From Pseudomonas promysalinigenes (lineage in GTDB: Bacteria > Pseudomonadota > Gammaproteobacteria > Pseudomonadales > Pseudomonadaceae), in NCBI RefSeq assembly GCF_014269025.2, contig NZ_CP077094.1, positions 2,604,001-2,668,000 of the forward strand: 64,000 nt of DNA, read 5' to 3'. Made by a program: the position numbers and the translations under genes. Below are positions 52,365-61,848 of the stretch, one piece after another. How positions within the stretch are numbered: position 1 is the stretch's first letter; every line of letters starts with the position of its first letter. The notes under the pieces were generated by a model that ran no database searches, had not been told where the DNA came from, and was given only the letters and a program-made list of their open reading frames with translations.

Positions 52365-52976
52365 ATGGCTCTGGATACGTGGTTGATTTATCTGTTGGCG
52401 AGCATCGGACTGTCGCTGACTCCAGGCCCAAACAGCCTGCTGGCGCTGACCCATGGCGCCCTGTACGGTGCACGTCGGACGCTGTTCACCATTGCTGGCG
52501 GGGTGTTGGGTTTCAGCGCGCTGATCGCGCTGGCGATGTTCGGGCTGACGGCACTGCTGCAAGCCTCTGCCTCGGTCCTGACCGTACTCAAATGGGTAGG
52601 CGGGGCTTACCTGGTATGGCTAGGCATAGGGCTCTGGCGCAGCCCCGCATTGCATCTGCAACTGCCAGCGGATGATGCAGGCCGAAGCAACTGGACGCTG
52701 TGGCGCCAGGGCCTGATGTCTGCGATGGCAAACCCCAAGGTGCTGTTGTTCTACGGTGCGTTTGTGCCGCAGTTCATCGACCCGCAGCGCGGGCTGCTCG
52801 CACAATTCGCGATCATGGCAGCGACGTTCGCTAGCGTGGAATGTTGCGTCGAATACCTACTGGCGCGCCTGGCGTTTCGTATTCGACCGTGGCTGGCCAG
52901 GGGCGGCAAGGGTTTCAATCGCTGCTGTGCAAGCCTGTTCGCGTTGATTGGTATAGCCTTGCCGCTGAGCCGCTGA
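52365..52976 (+). CDS. LysE/RhtB-family amino-acid exporter
   Basis: A 203-residue membrane protein with about six helices. The N-terminal LASIGLSLTPGPNSLLALTHGALYG is the LysE/RhtB signature (with the TPGPN motif), and MSAMANPKVLLFYGAFVPQFI fits the third-helix region. It exports an amino acid or analogue across the inner membrane. The ATG at 52365 is preferred over the earlier in-frame start because the first helix follows it directly. It is divergent from a GlxA-type AraC regulator, the likely controller. Confidence 0.87.
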   Translation: MALDTWLIYLLASIGLSLTPGPNSLLALTHGALYGARRTLFTIAGGVLGFSALIALAMFGLTALLQASASVLTVLKWVGGAYLVWLGIGLWRSPALHLQLPADDAGRSNWTLWRQGLMSAMANPKVLLFYGAFVPQFIDPQRGLLAQFAIMAATFASVECCVEYLLARLAFRIRPWLARGGKGFNRCCASLFALIGIALPLSR

Positions 52977-52982
52977 GGCCAC

Positions 52983-54182
52983 TCAAGTGCGCCTGGAAAT
53001 CAGCAGGAAGACGACCAGCGCAGCCCCCGGCAACGCTGCCCCCACCAGAGCCACCCCCTGCCAACCGTGCTGGGCATACAGGCCACTGGCCAACGCCGAG
53101 CCCACGGCCCCGCCCAGGAAGATGCTGGTCATGTACAGCGCGTTGAGCCGGCCACGACTGGCTGGGTCCAGTGCGTACACTTCACGCTGGCCAATGACCA
53201 TGTTCATCTGCACTGCAAAATCCAGCAGCACCCCTGTCAGCCCCAGTCCGATGACGGTGTACCCAGGCGAGGTCAACCCTAGCAGCAACGACACCGGCGC
53301 CAGCAGCAGCGCCACCAGGGAACCGGCACGGGCATGGCCCGCATCGGCCAGGCGGCCGGCGATGGGGGCGGCAATGGCGCCCACCGCACCGACCAGGGCA
53401 AACAAGGCAATCTGGCTTTGCGACAGCCCATGCTCACTGGCCAAGGCCAGTGGCGCGGCGGTCCAGTAGAGGCTGAATGCCGCGAACATCAACGCCTGGT
53501 ACAACGAGCGCTGACGCAGCACAGGGTACTGGCGCAGCAGGGCAATCAGCGACAGCATCAGCCCGGCGTAACTGGCCCTGTGCTCGGGCACCCGACGCGG
53601 CAAGCTCAGGGCCAGCAGCACGATGATCGCCAGCATCAGGGCAGCGGCCCCGATGAACACCGTCCGCCAGCCAAAATGGTCGGCGATCAGGCTCGACAAA
53701 GGCCGCGCCAGCAATATGCCCAACAACAGGCCACCCATGATATTACCCACCACCCGCCCGCGCTGTTGCTCGGGCGCAAGGTGTGCAGCCAAAGGGATGA
53801 GCATCTGAACGGCTACCGAGCTGAACCCGATCAACAAGGCGTAGGCCAGAAATATCTGCCCCTGCCCGTTGCTGCTGGTGCCTGCCAGCAACAGGCTAAC
53901 GCACGCCAGAACAGCGGTGATGATCATCAACCGGCGATTTTCCACCAGGTCGGCCAGCGGCACTAGCAGCAACAAGCCCAGCGCATAGCCCAGCTGGGTG
54001 AGCGATACGATCAGGCTGGCGCGCTCGGTCGACAAGCCAAGGTCTGGCGCGATCAGCCCGATAATGGGCTGGGCGTAGTAAATGTTTGCGACGATCGCGC
54101 CACAACAAAATGCCAGCAGCGCGACCAGAGCACGGCTTAGACCGGCATGGGCTGGCTGGGCAGCGGCAAGTGAGCCATTCAT
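52983..54182 (-). CDS. MFS efflux-type transporter
   Basis: A 399-residue major facilitator with about 12 helices (ALLAFCCGAIVANIYYAQPIIGLIAPDLG near the N terminus; LGLLLLVPLADLVENRRLMI fits MFS motif A). The IYYAQPI start is characteristic of the YgaY/NepI-like drug:H+ antiporter branch. The substrate is not evident. It follows the LysR gene on the same strand with a 111-bp gap. It and the divergent cupin gene are candidate LysR targets. Confidence 0.85.
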   Translation of the reverse strand: MNGSLAAAQPAHAGLSRALVALLAFCCGAIVANIYYAQPIIGLIAPDLGLSTERASLIVSLTQLGYALGLLLLVPLADLVENRRLMIITAVLACVSLLLAGTSSNGQGQIFLAYALLIGFSSVAVQMLIPLAAHLAPEQQRGRVVGNIMGGLLLGILLARPLSSLIADHFGWRTVFIGAAALMLAIIVLLALSLPRRVPEHRASYAGLMLSLIALLRQYPVLRQRSLYQALMFAAFSLYWTAAPLALASEHGLSQSQIALFALVGAVGAIAAPIAGRLADAGHARAGSLVALLLAPVSLLLGLTSPGYTVIGLGLTGVLLDFAVQMNMVIGQREVYALDPASRGRLNALYMTSIFLGGAVGSALASGLYAQHGWQGVALVGAALPGAALVVFLLISRRT

Positions 54183-54293
54183 GCAAGATACCTCGGTAAC
54201 AGATTCGATGTACCGGCACCTTACCGGGCACCTGATGATCAGAGAATCCAGCCGCTACGCAACGGGGCTTTGCGGCTGGCGCAACGGTGTCCA

Positions 54294-55193
54294 TCAGGGC
54301 CTGAGCAGCCCCTGGCAGAAACCAATGAACGCGCTTACCCGACGCGACCCTCGGTGGTTGGGCAAGTACAGGGCGTTGATGCTGTCGTTTGCGCTGCCTG
54401 GGCTGGCCTGCCAATCCCCGAGCAAGCGTCGCAGACGCCCGGCTGCAACGTCCTCGTGCACGAGCCAGTCGGCCAATAAGGCGATTCCGCTACCAGCCAG
54501 TGCCGCTTCGCGCAACAGGTCAGCATTGGCGCTACGCAGCGGCCCGCTTACATCCAGTTCCAGCAACTGATCCGCACGTTGCAGGCGCCAGGGGCGAGCC
54601 TTTTGCCCATAGCGAAAACGCAGGCAGGCATGCTGCAGCAGTTGCTCGGGGTGCAGCAGGGTGTCATGCGCGGCAAGGTATTCGGGGCTTGCCACCAGCC
54701 AACGCTGAAACCGCCCCAGCTGTCGGCACACCAGCTCATCGTTCGCGGCGGGATCGCCTAGGCGAATAGAGAGATCGTAGCGGCCATCGAGCAGGTCATC
54801 CAGCCGGTCGCTCATATCGATGTCCAGCTCGAGCGCCGGGTGTTTTGCCAAGAAAGGCCCCAGGTGCGGTGCAATCACACGTCGGCCGAACTCCACGGGC
54901 AAGCACAGGCGTAGCACGCCGACCGGCTCGTCGCCTCGGTCGGCGACACTGGCGTCCGCCTCTTGCACGGCGTCGAAGATTTCCCTGGCCCTTGCCAAGT
55001 AACGCGCGCCCGCCTCGGTCAGACTGACCTGTCGCGTGGAGCGGTTGAGCAAGGTGGCACCGAGCTGCGCCTCCAGTGCATCGACCAGACGAGTGACCGA
55101 CGAAGTCGCCACGCCAAGCCTGCGCGCCGCGGCCGAAAAGCCACGGGCGTCGACGGTCGCGATGAACATCCTCATCGCCATGAGCTTGTCCAT
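54294..55193 (-). CDS. LysR-family regulator (CrgA-like)
   Basis: A 299-residue LysR regulator of the CrgA/DsdC-like branch: MDKLMAMRMFIATVDARGFSAAARRLGVATSSVTRLV makes the helix-turn-helix, and LRLCLPVEFGRRVIAPHLGPFLAKHP begins the effector domain. The start at 55193 has GGAG six bases upstream; the in-frame ATG at 55223 is less well placed. It is divergent from a small cupin gene (118 bp gap) and upstream of an MFS gene on the same strand, the usual layout for a LysR protein that controls both. Confidence 0.9.
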   Translation of the reverse strand: MDKLMAMRMFIATVDARGFSAAARRLGVATSSVTRLVDALEAQLGATLLNRSTRQVSLTEAGARYLARAREIFDAVQEADASVADRGDEPVGVLRLCLPVEFGRRVIAPHLGPFLAKHPALELDIDMSDRLDDLLDGRYDLSIRLGDPAANDELVCRQLGRFQRWLVASPEYLAAHDTLLHPEQLLQHACLRFRYGQKARPWRLQRADQLLELDVSGPLRSANADLLREAALAGSGIALLADWLVHEDVAAGRLRRLLGDWQASPGSANDSINALYLPNHRGSRRVSAFIGFCQGLLRP

Positions 55194-55311
55194 GGACACT
55201 CCAATTTTCAGGTCTGGGAACACTCCTACAAACCACAGGGGCGGTCAAGAAGCGCGCACCAGAGCATCCAGGTCCATAGTGGTAGCACTTCCTCCGCCAC
55301 GAGAACGCCAC

Positions 55312-55665
55312 ATGACCCTCAGCAACCTGCTCAATAACCTCCCCCACTGCGATGCCACCGCCGCCGAGCGCGTCGACGAGCTGCTCAAGCGCCCCGGCAT
55401 GCGCATCGAGCGCATCGTTTCCTGCGGCCAGGCCAGCCCTGCAGGCTTCTGGTATGACCAGGCCGAGGGCGAATGGATTCTACTGCTGACCGGCAGTGCC
55501 GGATTGCGTCTAGAGCATGAGGACTATACCCGCTTGCTGGTACCCGGCGACTGCCTGGACATCCCAGCCCACTGCCGGCATCGCGTGGAATGGACAGCGC
55601 CAGGGCAACACACTGTGTGGCTTGCGGTGTTTCACGGGATCGACCGCCCATGGCCTAGCCTCTGA
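55312..55665 (+). CDS. Small cupin-domain protein
   Basis: A 117-residue single-domain cupin: GEWILLLTGSAGLRLEHEDYTRLLVPGDCLDIPAHCRHRVEWTAPG contains the usual histidines for a metal site, though the first HxH is degenerate (LEHED). It is likely a cytoplasmic metal-binding enzyme or sensor. The ATG at 55312 is chosen because family members begin here; the frame runs back to 55036 inside the divergent LysR gene. Co-control with the MFS exporter by the LysR regulator is inferred. Confidence 0.78.
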   Translation: MTLSNLLNNLPHCDATAAERVDELLKRPGMRIERIVSCGQASPAGFWYDQAEGEWILLLTGSAGLRLEHEDYTRLLVPGDCLDIPAHCRHRVEWTAPGQHTVWLAVFHGIDRPWPSL

Positions 55666-55816
55666 ACAAGCGAGTGAGAGTACTTCATGCCACTCGGTTA
55701 TTTTTAATTGGGATCAAACGCGCCATTCGGCAGATTTTCGCGACTGATCTAGCCTTTTAGATACATCTGAGCCCGTTAGGCCCTGCGACAATCAGCCTCA
55801 TAAAATTATGTACCAA

Positions 55817-55832
55817 CTTGTTAATTAGCAAG
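55817..55832 (+). promoter_or_regulatory. Near-perfect palindrome upstream of quiA
   Basis: CTTGTTAATTAGCAAG is an inverted repeat with 7 of 8 half-site positions matching. It lies in an AT-rich stretch 46 bp before the quinate dehydrogenase start, a good position for a repressor operator such as a TetR-type site. The binding protein is not identified. Confidence 0.5.
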
Positions 55833-55877
55833 CTAAGGGCTTAAACTGCGCGCATTCCACCTGCTGAGATCCCTGGC

Positions 55878-58295
55878 ATGAACGAAACATCGCGCGCCTC
55901 TGGCGCCTCGAAAATCATCCTGGCCGGCTTGGGCGTGATCGTCGCCCTGCTTGGCCTGCTCCTGGCTGCGGGCGGCGTCAAGCTCGCAGGCTTGGGCGGC
56001 TCCTGGTACTTCCTGATTGGCGGCTTGGCCATGGCCATTGCCGGTATTCTGATCGCACGCCGCAAAGTTGCCGGCGCCTGGCTGTATGCGGCATTTGTGC
56101 TAGGTACTGCAATCTGGGCACTGATCGACGCGGGCCTGGTTTTCTGGCCGCTGTTCTCGCGCCTGTTCATGTTCGCCGTGATCGGCCTGGTTGTGGCGTT
56201 GGTGTACCCGATGCTGGCCCGCGCCAACGGCGTCGGCGCGGGCCGTGGAGCCTATGGCATCGCTGGGGTGCTGGCAGTCGTGCTGGCAATTGCGGTGGGC
56301 AATATGTTCGTCGCCCACCCAAGCGTGGCTCCAACCGGTAAAGGCCCTGGCGTGACGCCAGTTGAAGCCGGCAAAGAGCAGAAGGACTGGGCTCACTACG
56401 GCAATACCGAAGGCGGCAGCCGCTTCGCCGCGCTTGACCAGATCAACCGCGACAACGTCAATAAGCTCAAGGTGGCCTGGACCTACCATACCGGTGATGT
56501 CGCCATCAGTGACGGCAACGGCGCCGAAGACCAGCTGACCCCGCTGCAGATCGGCAATAAAGTGTTCATCTGCACGCCGCACAACAACCTGATCGCCCTC
56601 GATGCCGACACTGGCAAAGAGCTCTGGAAGAACGCGATCAACGCCCAGTCCAAGGTGTGGCAGCGTTGCCGTGGCATGGCTTATTTCGATGCCACCGCCG
56701 CGATCGCCCAGCCGACGCAGCCCAATAGTTCGCCGATCGAAGGGGGCAGTGTCCCGGCCGGTGCCAACTGCCAACGTCGCCTGCTGACCAATACTATCGA
56801 TGGCCGCCTGATTGCCGTGGACGCCGACAACGGCCAGTTCTGCCAGGGCTTCGGCAACAATGGCCAGGTTGACCTCAAGGCCGGCCTGGGTGATGTACCG
56901 GACTCGTACTATCAGCTATCTTCCGCACCGCTGATGGCCGGCACCACTGTGGTGGTTGGCGGCCGGGTTGCCGATAACGTCCAGACCGATATGCCAGGCG
57001 GCGTAATTCGTGGCTTCGACGTGATCACCGGGCAAATGCGTTGGGCCTTCGACCCGGGCAACCCACAAGATCGCAAGGCGCCAGAAGGCGACAGCACTTA
57101 TGTGCGCAGCACGCCGAACAGCTGGGCCCCGATGTCCTACGACCCGGCCATGAACACTGTGTTCCTGCCCATGGGCTCCTCGTCCACCGACATTTATGGC
57201 GTTGAGCGCAGCAAGCTGGACCACACCTATGGCGCATCCGTACTGGCCCTGGACGCGACCACGGGCAACCAGAAGTGGGTATTCCAGACCGTTCACAACG
57301 ACCTGTGGGACTTCGACCTGCCGATGCAACCGAGCCTGATCGACTTCACCAAGGACGACGGCCAGTCCGTGCCTGCAGTGGTGATCGGCACCAAGGCTGG
57401 GCAGATCTACGTATTGGATCGTGCCACCGGCAAACCGCTGACCCAAGTCGACGAAGTACCGGTCAAGCCAAGCAACATTCCTAACGAACCCTACTCCCCA
57501 ACCCAGCCCAAGTCGGTAGGCATGCCGCAAATCGGCGCGCAGACGCTCACCGAATCGGATATGTGGGGCGCTACGCCGTACGACCAACTGCTGTGCCGCA
57601 TCGACTTCAAGAAGATGCGCTACGACGGCCTGTACACCGCGCCGGGGACTGACCTGTCGCTGAGCTTCCCAGGTTCGCTAGGTGGCATGAACTGGGGCAG
57701 CATCTCCACTGACCCGGTGCATGGCTTCATCTTCGTCAATGACATGCGCCTTGGCCTGTGGATCCAGATGATCCCATCGCAAAACAAGGGCGGCGCAGCA
57801 TCCGGTGGTGAAGCGCTGAACACCGGCATGGGCGCCGTACCGCTCAAGGGCACCCCTTACGCGGTCAACAAAAACCGCTTCCTGTCGATTGCTGGCATTC
57901 CTTGCCAGGCGCCGCCATTCGGCACCCTCACCGCTATCGACATGAAGTCGCGTCAGATCGCCTGGCAGGTACCGGTCGGTACCGTGGAAGACACAGGTCC
58001 GCTGGGCATCCGCATGCACCTGCCGATAAAGATCGGCCTGCCGACCCTTGGCGGCACCCTGTCGACCCAAGGTGGCCTGGTGTTCATCGCCGGCACTCAG
58101 GACTTCTACCTGCGTGCCTACGACAGCAGCAACGGTAAGGAAATCTGGAAAGCCCGCCTGCCTGTTGGCAGCCAGGGCGGCCCGATGACCTACGTTTCGC
58201 CGAAAACCGGCAAGCAGTACGTGGTAGTCACCGCTGGCGGTGCGCGCCAATCGACTGATCGTGGCGACTATGTGATTTCTTACGCGCTGCCGTAA
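55878..58295 (+). CDS. quiA: PQQ-dependent quinate/shikimate dehydrogenase (quinone)
   Basis: An 805-residue membrane-bound quinoprotein. Residues 12-140 form five hydrophobic segments; the remainder is an eight-bladed PQQ propeller in the periplasm with NSWAPMSYDP, VFLPMGSSSTDIYG, HNDLWDFDLPMQPSL (catalytic Asp) and the tryptophan-docking repeats. The QuiA-like features SPTQPKSVGMPQIG and ICTPHNNLIALD favour quinate dehydrogenase over glucose dehydrogenase Gcd, whose N-terminal WEVGLDWW motif is absent. The enzyme oxidises quinate or shikimate and reduces ubiquinone. The porin gene 128 bp downstream fits substrate entry. Substrate specificity should be confirmed. Confidence 0.72.
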   Translation: MNETSRASGASKIILAGLGVIVALLGLLLAAGGVKLAGLGGSWYFLIGGLAMAIAGILIARRKVAGAWLYAAFVLGTAIWALIDAGLVFWPLFSRLFMFAVIGLVVALVYPMLARANGVGAGRGAYGIAGVLAVVLAIAVGNMFVAHPSVAPTGKGPGVTPVEAGKEQKDWAHYGNTEGGSRFAALDQINRDNVNKLKVAWTYHTGDVAISDGNGAEDQLTPLQIGNKVFICTPHNNLIALDADTGKELWKNAINAQSKVWQRCRGMAYFDATAAIAQPTQPNSSPIEGGSVPAGANCQRRLLTNTIDGRLIAVDADNGQFCQGFGNNGQVDLKAGLGDVPDSYYQLSSAPLMAGTTVVVGGRVADNVQTDMPGGVIRGFDVITGQMRWAFDPGNPQDRKAPEGDSTYVRSTPNSWAPMSYDPAMNTVFLPMGSSSTDIYGVERSKLDHTYGASVLALDATTGNQKWVFQTVHNDLWDFDLPMQPSLIDFTKDDGQSVPAVVIGTKAGQIYVLDRATGKPLTQVDEVPVKPSNIPNEPYSPTQPKSVGMPQIGAQTLTESDMWGATPYDQLLCRIDFKKMRYDGLYTAPGTDLSLSFPGSLGGMNWGSISTDPVHGFIFVNDMRLGLWIQMIPSQNKGGAASGGEALNTGMGAVPLKGTPYAVNKNRFLSIAGIPCQAPPFGTLTAIDMKSRQIAWQVPVGTVEDTGPLGIRMHLPIKIGLPTLGGTLSTQGGLVFIAGTQDFYLRAYDSSNGKEIWKARLPVGSQGGPMTYVSPKTGKQYVVVTAGGARQSTDRGDYVISYALP

Positions 58296-58310
58296 GACCC
58301 AGTCGCAATG

Positions 58311-58340
58311 TTCGCGGGTGAGCCCGCTCCCACAGGAACG
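58311..58340 (+). repeat. REP element between quiA and the porin gene
   Basis: TTCGCGGGTGAGCCCGCTCC followed by CACAGGAAC is the typical Pseudomonas putida/fluorescens REP pattern, with GCGGG / CCCGC forming the hairpin. It sits in the 127-bp gap and may stabilise the upstream transcript or reduce read-through. Confidence 0.8.
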
Positions 58341-58422
58341 TCACTGCCCCAAATTGATGAGGCAGTCCTGAGGGGGCGGGTTCATCTGCGAATGGCTTTC
58401 AAGAACAGCAAGAGACACAGCA

Positions 58423-59694
58423 ATGCCATCCGCAATTCGTATCACCACTCCTGCCCTGCTGCTGGCCTTGGCCAGCACGCCTGCCCTGGCTGAAGGCGAC
58501 CTGCTCCAGCGTAGCACCCTGACCGGAGACTGGGGCGGCCTGCGCCATCAGCTCGAAGAAGATGGCGTCAAGATCACTGGCGATTACAGTGGCGAAACCG
58601 CCTACAACGCCCACGGTGGCCTGCACCGTTCGGCGCGGTATTCGCAAAACATCAAACTGGGTGCTCAGTTCGACCTGTCGAAACTGTACGGCCTGGACAA
58701 CGGCGGCAAAATCCAGCTGACCATCAACGACCGTCGCGGCAACAGCGCCTCCGAGGATCTGGTCGGTAACCGCCTGCCCATTCAGGAAAACTACGGTGGG
58801 CTTTACACCCGCCTGACCGAGCTGAGCTACGAACGCACCCTGTTCACGCCGGCCCTCAATATCAAACTCGGCTACATGGCCATGGGCAATGACCTCGGCG
58901 GCCTGGACAGCGGCATCCTGTGCAATTTCATGAACGCTGGCTTCTGCGGCCACCCGCTGAACATGTCCGGCGGCAGCGGTTGGGCCAACTACCCCAACGC
59001 CCACTTGGGTGCGCGAGTGAAATACGACTTTTCGCCGTCCTGGCAACTTCGCGTGGCGGCGTTCAACGTCGACCCGCAAAGCAACGGCAACTCCAGCCGC
59101 GCCTGGCACCTGGGGCCCAAGCACACCACTGGCACAGTAGTGCCGGTAGAGCTGGTGTACAAGCTGCAAGGTCAACTGCCGGGCGAGTACAAGCTCGGTT
59201 ACTACTACGACAGCTCCAACGTCAAACGCATCGACAGTGACAAGGAAGTGGCGGGTCGTGGCGGGCATTACCTGCTGATCGACCAGGCGGTCTGGAATGA
59301 CGCAGGCTCCCCTGGCCGTAGCCTGCACGCCTTTGGTCAATACTCAGCAGCAAGCGAAGCTGCTTCGCCGTTCACCAAGTGGTATGGCGCAGGCGTTGTG
59401 TTGTACAAGCCGTTCGAAGGCCGCCCCCGCGATACCGTGGCATTGGGCTATGGCCGCGCCGTGCCGAACCCGCGCAGCCGCCAAGTGCTCGAAGATGCCG
59501 CATTCAATGCCGGGCAACCGTTCCCCAACATCGACAATGCCGAGCAACTGATCGAGCTGAGCTACGGCTACCAGGCAACGCCCTGGCTGAATCTGCGCCC
59601 TGATGTGCAATACATCATTGAGCCCGGCGCGTTTTCCGGGAAGGACATCGACAACGCGCTGGTGTTCGGGCTTCAGGTAAAGGCGTCATTCTGA
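58423..59694 (+). CDS. OprB-type carbohydrate-selective porin
   Basis: A 423-residue outer-membrane porin. A signal peptide (PALLLALASTPALA) is followed by LTGDWGGLRHQLEEDGVKITGDYSGE, the OprB family start, and amphipathic strands to a C-terminal ALVFGLQVKASF. It should admit quinate, shikimate or sugars into the periplasm. It follows quiA on the same strand with a REP element in between, so regulation is probably shared. A GC hairpin follows the stop. The partner is a quinate-type dehydrogenase, but OprB proteins in general favour glucose. Confidence 0.88.
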   Translation: MPSAIRITTPALLLALASTPALAEGDLLQRSTLTGDWGGLRHQLEEDGVKITGDYSGETAYNAHGGLHRSARYSQNIKLGAQFDLSKLYGLDNGGKIQLTINDRRGNSASEDLVGNRLPIQENYGGLYTRLTELSYERTLFTPALNIKLGYMAMGNDLGGLDSGILCNFMNAGFCGHPLNMSGGSGWANYPNAHLGARVKYDFSPSWQLRVAAFNVDPQSNGNSSRAWHLGPKHTTGTVVPVELVYKLQGQLPGEYKLGYYYDSSNVKRIDSDKEVAGRGGHYLLIDQAVWNDAGSPGRSLHAFGQYSAASEAASPFTKWYGAGVVLYKPFEGRPRDTVALGYGRAVPNPRSRQVLEDAAFNAGQPFPNIDNAEQLIELSYGYQATPWLNLRPDVQYIIEPGAFSGKDIDNALVFGLQVKASF

Positions 59695-59700
59695 ACCGCA

Positions 59701-59719
59701 GGGGCTGCCGGGCAGCCCC
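59701..59719 (+). terminator. Hairpin after the porin gene
   Basis: GGGGCTGC CGG GCAGCCCC is a perfect 8-bp stem, seven bases after the stop codon. The following GTTGCGCCTTA is only weakly T-rich. It lies between converging genes. Confidence 0.55.
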
Positions 59720-59727
59720 GTTGCGCC

Positions 59728-60888
59728 TTAGCGCTGGCGCAGGTATTCCGCCAGTCTCAGCAGCATGGCGTCACAGCCCTGCAACTGCTCGACACTGATG
59801 AATTCGTCGGGTTTGTGCCCTTGGTCCATGCTGCCCGGCCCACATACCACGGTCGCAACACCGGCCTGGTCGAACAAGCCGCCCTCGGTGCCGAAGGCAA
59901 CGGTGCCAAAGTCCTGCGAGCCACTGAGCAACGCCAGCAAACGCGCGGCTTCACTGTCAGGGGGCGTGGCCAAGCCAGGGTAGGCGCTCAGCGGTTGCAA
60001 GCGGATGGCGCTGGCAGCGCTGATGCTGCGCATGCGCGGCAGCAGCTCGGCCTCGGCATAGGTCTGCAACTGGTCGGCCACCGCCTGTGCCTCGTATCCA
60101 GGCAAGGCGCGTACCTCGAAGTCGAATGCACAGGCTTGCGGCACGATGTTCAACGCCGTGCCCCCTTTGATCACTCCAGTCTGCACAGTAGAAAAAGGCG
60201 GGTCGAAACGTGTGTCGTGGTGCGCAGGCAACGCCAAGGCATCGCCGATTTCGCCCAATTTGCCGATCAGTTTGGCGGCATACTCGATGGCATTGACCCC
60301 TAAAGGTGCGTAAGCCGAGTGGCACGCTGCGCCCTGGACCTCACAACGCATTGCCAGCTTGCCCTTATGGCCCAGCACAGGCTTGAGTTCGGTAGGCTCA
60401 CCGATCAGGCACAGGCGTGGCTTGTGCGGGCGCTTTTGCAGCGCGTCGAGCATCGAACGCACGCCCAGGCAGCCGACCTCTTCGTCATAGGAGAACGCCA
60501 GGTGAACAGGCATGCGCAGTGGTTGCGCAACAAAAGCCGGCACCGCAGCCAGTACCGAAGCGATGAACCCCTTCATATCAGCCGTACCACGGCCATACAG
60601 GCGCCCGTCGCGCTCGGTCAGCGCAAATGGCGGCAGCGTCCAAGCCTGCCCGTCCACCGGCACGACATCGGTGTGACCGGACAGCACAACGCCACCCTGG
60701 TCCTGAGGGCCGATGGTGGCAAAGAGGTTCGCCTTGGTGCGCTCAGGGTTATGGAACAACTCGCACACCACTCCATACCCAGCCAGGTAGTCGCGGATGA
60801 ACTCAATCAGCTCAAGGTTGGAGTCGCGGCTGACAGTGGCAAAGCCCACCAACCGCTCCAGCAAGGCACGGCTGCTGAGCTCATTCAT
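59728..60888 (-). CDS. argE: ArgE-type deacetylase (M20 peptidase family)
   Basis: A 386-residue dizinc deacylase of the M20/ArgE family. Metal ligands and the catalytic acid are present: LSGHTDVVPV, GTADMKGF, YDEEVGCLG and a C-terminal CGPGSMDQGHKPDEF with the final histidine. ArgE removes acetyl from N-acetylornithine, but Pseudomonas makes arginine mainly through ArgJ transacetylase, and this copy is linked with DUF1028, a monooxygenase and RidA, so a catabolic N-acyl amino acid substrate is more likely. It overlaps the DUF1028 gene by 8 bp and is translated second. Function within ArgE family is clear; the substrate is not. Confidence 0.87.
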   Translation of the reverse strand: MNELSSRALLERLVGFATVSRDSNLELIEFIRDYLAGYGVVCELFHNPERTKANLFATIGPQDQGGVVLSGHTDVVPVDGQAWTLPPFALTERDGRLYGRGTADMKGFIASVLAAVPAFVAQPLRMPVHLAFSYDEEVGCLGVRSMLDALQKRPHKPRLCLIGEPTELKPVLGHKGKLAMRCEVQGAACHSAYAPLGVNAIEYAAKLIGKLGEIGDALALPAHHDTRFDPPFSTVQTGVIKGGTALNIVPQACAFDFEVRALPGYEAQAVADQLQTYAEAELLPRMRSISAASAIRLQPLSAYPGLATPPDSEAARLLALLSGSQDFGTVAFGTEGGLFDQAGVATVVCGPGSMDQGHKPDEFISVEQLQGCDAMLLRLAEYLRQR

Positions 60889-61558
60889 CGCCTGGCACCC
60901 CGTAACTTGGGGCTGTCGTCGGGTTCAGCGCGCGGGTAACGTAATCCTGCATTTGCGGCCGATACGCCTGCCACAGGCCATCGAGCGCGCCTATCGGGTC
61001 CTGCTCGGCCCAGTCCACACGCAGGTCTACCAGCGGCCAGGTCAACTCGCCTGCAATCTTCAACGCCGCCGAGTGTACGGGGCCCGCCTCGCCACCGGCT
61101 GCCATCGCTGCATGCATGGCCGCCAGCAGTCGGTCTGCCAAGTGCCCGCCGGCCTGCTCGAAGGCCTGAACCATGGCCTCAATCACTTCGGGCGAAGACA
61201 GCAGATTACCCGCCGCTGCGCATTGCTCGCCCGCAACGGCGTTGTGCACCCCCAACGCTTGCTTACCCGTGAACAAGGCCACTTGCCCATGGCTGTCGAT
61301 GACCGTGACCTGACGATACTCGCCCCAGCCATTGGCACTTAGTACCCGGTCAAGCGCGGCCGCAGGCGCCAACTGCCCTTGCTCCATGGCGTCGAGGATC
61401 TGCGGGCCCAACGCAGGCAATGTGATGTTCTGGGTGGACACCGCACCTACACCTGCGCGCACCCACGGGCAACGGGCACCCACAGCGATACTCGACGAGC
61501 TGATGGCGATACCGACCTGGCCGGTCTCCTGGCAACGACCGATGATGGAAAAGGTCAT
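60881..61558 (-). CDS. DUF1028 (Ntn-hydrolase-like) protein
   Basis: A 225-residue DUF1028 protein: MTFSIIGRCQETGQVGIAISSSSIAVGARCPWVRAGVGAVSTQNITLP is the family start, with the SIIG and AGVGAV segments of an Ntn-hydrolase-like fold. Members occur in nitrogen and amino-acid catabolic operons and may be amidases. It is cytoplasmic. It is the first gene of a minus-strand pair with the ArgE-like deacetylase (8-bp overlap) and divergent from the flavin monooxygenase gene, so one promoter region (about 290 bp) drives the cluster. Confidence 0.85.
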   Translation of the reverse strand: MTFSIIGRCQETGQVGIAISSSSIAVGARCPWVRAGVGAVSTQNITLPALGPQILDAMEQGQLAPAAALDRVLSANGWGEYRQVTVIDSHGQVALFTGKQALGVHNAVAGEQCAAAGNLLSSPEVIEAMVQAFEQAGGHLADRLLAAMHAAMAAGGEAGPVHSAALKIAGELTWPLVDLRVDWAEQDPIGALDGLWQAYRPQMQDYVTRALNPTTAPSYGVPGDE

Positions 61559-61848
61559 GGTTAAGCTCCTGTTGTTCTGTGCAATGCCAGCATTCTGGGC
61601 AGAACCTTAAGGCATACGAAACCAACATTTTCCTGCGCCTTGAACAGGAAAAAACTAAGGGCCACAAAGCGGCTGCGAACCACTTGAAATCAACGCCAAC
61701 GCCATGCAAGTCAGGGCCTTCGCCGTTTTATCGGCAAGTCCCAGCTAAATACTATTTTCGCGATTTTTCCGGCATCCCTAGTCTGGCCCCAGGCAACGGC
61801 GGTCCTCCAAACCGACCTGACAAAAACCGCCTGACAAAGGGCTCGGAC
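61559..61848. other. Divergent control region of the DUF1028/monooxygenase cluster
   Basis: About 290 bases between two start codons. No credible gene is present; a frame extending the monooxygenase back to 61579 has no similarity to the family. The region probably contains the promoters and the site for the LysR regulator that ends the cluster, but no clear operator stands out. Confidence 0.45.

Noticed and set aside
55704..55717. ANR-like site TTAAT-TGGG-ATCAA upstream of quiA
   Set aside because: One mismatch in the left half-site and 160 bp from the start; much weaker than the perfect site at 8950.
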